Part shown: piece after piece, positions 61,786 through 64,000 of the stretch | Layout of the letters: the number at the start of each line of letters is the position of its first letter | How positions within the stretch are numbered: position 1 is the first letter of the stretch | DNA from: UBA6398 sp963660485 | Lineage (GTDB): Bacteria; Bacteroidota; Bacteroidia; Bacteroidales; Bacteroidaceae | Assembly: GCA_963660485.1 (NCBI GenBank) | Contig: CAVKYH010000004.1 | Coordinates: 62,001 to 126,000, forward strand | Direction: 5' to 3' | DNA length: 64,000 nucleotides | Translations under genes and position numbers: made by a program | Notes under the pieces: model-generated | The model's input: the letters and a program-made list of their open reading frames with translations, nothing else | Database searches by the model: none | What the model was told of the DNA's origin: nothing

Positions 61786-61925
61786 GAAAAAACTACATCG
61801 GTTGTCGCAAAAACTCCGACGCATCTAATTTAAATTTGGTGGCCCGGAATTTAAATTAGGTCTGACCTCGTATTTCCCGATATCCGACGTCGTAAAAAGC
61901 AATGTCAGACATCGGAAAAGCGATA
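61786..61925. repeat. Modular 21-bp-period element m
   Basis: In the 476-bp gap between pta and clpB. Words: ACATCGGTTGT, CCGACGCATCT, TGGTGGCCCGG, AGGTCTGACCT, ATATCCGACGT, ATGTCAGACAT. Linkers: CGCAAAAACT, AATTTAAATT twice, CGTATTTCCCG, CGTAAAAAGCA. The first word is the exact reverse complement of the last word of element l, showing that edge words also belong to the vocabulary. About 110 bp next to pta shows nothing else. Confidence 0.92.
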
Positions 61926-61978
61926 TGCCGACTGTTTCTTCGAATAATAGCTAAAGAATTGATTTATCGAGGAATGGG

Positions 61979-62020
61979 CAAAAAAATAAGCCGGACGCCA
62001 TTTTGAATGACGTTCGGCTT
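61979..62020 (-). terminator. Terminator of clpB
   Basis: On the minus strand AAGCCGAACGTCATT pairs with AATGGCGTCCGGCTT (mismatches) and runs into ATTTTTTTG, 27 bases past the clpB stop. Confidence 0.8.
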
Positions 62021-62046
62021 GAATGATTGGAAGCTATTTAATGTTT

Positions 62047-64000
62047 TCAACTCTTGTTGCTGAATACGAGAGTGCCGTTTTCGGAATCCACAATAATGGG
62101 TTTTGTGCGGGCTACTTGGCCCGAAATTAGTTTTTTGCTCAAGTCGTTGAGCAGCATTCGCTGCAATGCCCTTTTCACAGGGCGTGCTCCGAATTCGGGG
62201 TCAAACCCTTCGTCGGCGATAAGCTCTACTGCTTTGTCGGAAACCTCAAGTTGCACTTCCTGCGATGCGAGCAGTTTTTGTATTCCGGCTATCTGCAAGT
62301 TCACAATCTGTTTGATTTGTGCCTTTTCCAACGGGCGGAACATTATTATCTCGTCAATTCGGTTGAGAAACTCGGGGCGGATTGTCTTTTTGAGCATCTC
62401 CATCACCTGATTCTTGGTCTCGTCCAAAACTTTCTCATACTCCGCTCCGCTATGTTCCTTCAAGGCATCGAAACGGCTCTGTATGTATTGGCTGCCAAGG
62501 TTTGAAGTCATGATGATAATGGTGTTCTTGAAATTCACAACCCTTCCCTTGTTGTCGGTAAGCCTTCCGTCGTCGAGCACTTGCAACAAAATGTTGAACA
62601 CGTCGGGGTGGGCTTTCTCGATTTCATCGAACAGCACCACGGAATAAGGTTTGCGCCTTACGGCCTCGGTGAGCTGGCCTCCTTCGTCGTATCCCACGTA
62701 TCCCGGGGGCGCACCTACGAGACGCGACACGCTGAATTTTTCCTGGTATTCGCTCATGTCGATGCGCGTCATCATATTCTCGTCGTTGAACAAGTATTCT
62801 GCGAGCACTTTTGCCAGTTCGGTTTTTCCCACGCCCGTAGTGCCGAGAAATATGAACGAACCTATAGGGCGACGAGGGTCCTGCAAACCTGCACGAGAAC
62901 GGCGCACCGCATCGGCTACAGCCGTTATCGCCTCGTCTTGACCTATAACCCGTTTGTGCAGTTCCTCTTCGAGTCGCAACAGTTTCTCACGTTCGCTTTC
63001 GAGCATGCGGCTTACGGGAATTCCTGTCCAACGGCTTACTACGTCCGCGATATCATCGGGCGTTACTTCCTCTTTGATTATCGCGCAGCCGCCTTGGCGT
63101 TTTTCCAAATCGTCATGCAGTTTCGTTATCTCGTCGTTCAAAGCCTTTATTTTGCCGTATCGTATTTCCGCAACTTTGCCGTAGTTGCCATCACGTTCGG
63201 CTTTGTCGGCCTCGAATTTGAGCTGCTCTATCATAGATTTGTTGCGCTGGATTTTTGAAATCACCTCTTTTTCCGCATCCCATTTGGAACGGTATTCCGA
63301 AGCCTTCTCGTTTATCTCGGCTATCTCCTTGTTGAGCTGTGAAAGCTTGGCGTCGTCATGTTCCCGCTTGATGGCTTCACGTTCTATCTCGAGTTGCTTC
63401 TGCTTACGCACAAGTTCGTCAAGATCTTCGGGCATGGAATCACGCTCTATGCGAAGTTTTGCCGCAGCTTCGTCCATAAGGTCAATAGCTTTGTCGGGGA
63501 GAAAACGGTCTGTGATGTAGCGGTCGGAAAGTTTGACGGCGGAAATCACAGCATCGTCCTGGATTTTTACATGATGGTGGTTTTCGTATTTTTCCTTGAT
63601 GCCGCGCAAAATGGAAATGGAATCTTCCACACTTGGTTCGTCAACCATCACCGTCTGAAAGCGGCGTTCAAGCGCTTTGTCCTTCTCGAAATATTTTTGA
63701 TACTCATCGAGCGTAGTAGCTCCGATGCTTCTCAGTTCTCCTCGGGCAAGCGCCGGTTTTAGTATGTTTGCGGCGTCCATGGCTCCCTCGCTTTTTCCCG
63801 CGCCTACGAGAGTGTGGATTTCATCTATGAAAAGAATTATCCTTCCTTCGGAGTGGGTTACTTCGTTTATCACGGATTTCAAACGTTCTTCGAATTCGCC
63901 TTTATACTTTGCCCCGGCAACGAGTGCGCCCATGTCGAGGGAGAAAACTTGTTTGTCCTTGAGATTTTCAGGTACGTCGCCGCGCATAATACGTTGGGCA
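62047..64000 (-). CDS. clpB: ClpB disaggregase, C-terminal part (5' end outside window)
   Basis: The frame is open through the window edge; about 650 C-terminal residues of an expected 860 are present. Seen in order: the rest of NBD1 (IILFIDEIHTLVGAG Walker B), the coiled-coil middle domain (about 180-310 of the visible part, rich in Glu/Lys heptads), and NBD2 with FLGTTGVGKTELAKVLAEY (Walker A), VVLFDEIEKAHPD (Walker B), sensor and the small C-terminal domain (EFGARPVKRALQR). The middle domain distinguishes ClpB from ClpA/C. It is an ATP-driven disaggregase working with DnaK after heat stress. No promoter visible because the start is missing. Confidence 0.95.
   Translation of the reverse strand, partial: AQRIMRGDVPENLKDKQVFSLDMGALVAGAKYKGEFEERLKSVINEVTHSEGRIILFIDEIHTLVGAGKSEGAMDAANILKPALARGELRSIGATTLDEYQKYFEKDKALERRFQTVMVDEPSVEDSISILRGIKEKYENHHHVKIQDDAVISAVKLSDRYITDRFLPDKAIDLMDEAAAKLRIERDSMPEDLDELVRKQKQLEIEREAIKREHDDAKLSQLNKEIAEINEKASEYRSKWDAEKEVISKIQRNKSMIEQLKFEADKAERDGNYGKVAEIRYGKIKALNDEITKLHDDLEKRQGGCAIIKEEVTPDDIADVVSRWTGIPVSRMLESEREKLLRLEEELHKRVIGQDEAITAVADAVRRSRAGLQDPRRPIGSFIFLGTTGVGKTELAKVLAEYLFNDENMMTRIDMSEYQEKFSVSRLVGAPPGYVGYDEGGQLTEAVRRKPYSVVLFDEIEKAHPDVFNILLQVLDDGRLTDNKGRVVNFKNTIIIMTSNLGSQYIQSRFDALKEHSGAEYEKVLDETKNQVMEMLKKTIRPEFLNRIDEIIMFRPLEKAQIKQIVNLQIAGIQKLLASQEVQLEVSDKAVELIADEGFDPEFGARPVKRALQRMLLNDLSKKLISGQVARTKPIIVDSENGTLVFSNKS

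Overview
The window looks like a piece of a Bacteroidales chromosome (Prevotella/Muribaculaceae-like; the exact genus cannot be fixed from sequence alone). The evidence is the Bacteroidetes promoter style (TTTG, 19-20 bp, TAnnTTTG), a succinylornithine-type carbamoyltransferase, GH97 and GH2 glycosidases with signal peptides, type-IX-secretion-like C-termini, an outer-membrane receptor with a carboxypeptidase-like plug extension, and the Fur-purA and pheA/aminotransferase/DAHP-synthase-chorismate-mutase/tyrA gene orders. I see no insertion sequence, prophage, integrase or CRISPR array.

Layout. 1-9.4 kb: secreted TPR protein (-), small ORF plus fluoride channel crcB, a GH2 enzyme, and a tight run of peptidase M49, AlkD-like protein, Fur-family regulator and purA. 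9.8-13.9 kb: the aromatic amino-acid operon, preceded by a Phe/Tyr-rich leader peptide and a terminator/antiterminator pair, so it is probably attenuated. 14.1-17.1 kb: TlpA-like lipoprotein plus GH5-like enzyme (-) and argF'. 17.6-24.7 kb: a 1,914-residue repetitive surface protein, an SGNH hydrolase and a small protein with a sorting-domain-like end. 25.2-29.3 kb: tandem GH97 enzymes. 29.6-37.3 kb: gpmI, a glycerophosphotransferase-like gene with aroB, a DUF3298-like lipoprotein, murF and a RecD-like helicase (-). 37.6-42 kb: lacZ-like GH2 and a Rid/chorismatase-like gene (-). 42.3-42.6 kb: SRP RNA and tRNA-Thr in one transcript. 42.8-53.1 kb: an unassigned glycosidase-like protein with a fasciclin lipoprotein, an outer-membrane receptor, a candidate small RNA and cardiolipin synthase. 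53.3-64 kb: nagA (-), a GH2 with a C-terminal discoidin-like domain, pta-ackA (-) and the C-terminal part of clpB (-), cut by the window end.

The most striking signal is not a gene. Thirteen intergenic elements (about 85-140 bp each) share one grammar: 11-bp words separated by 10-bp A/T-rich linkers (mostly AATTTAAATT, or AGTTTTTACG and its complement), giving a 21-bp period. A limited vocabulary of words is reused in different orders and in both orientations from element to element, and even half-words are recombined. Nearly every gap longer than about 310 bp contains exactly one, always outside genes and apparent operons. I do not recognise this as a described repeat family.

Together the genes cover housekeeping metabolism (purine, aromatic amino acids, arginine, glycolysis, acetate formation, cell wall) interleaved with secreted glycosidases for galactoside/glucoside-type glycans, typical of a gut polysaccharide degrader.
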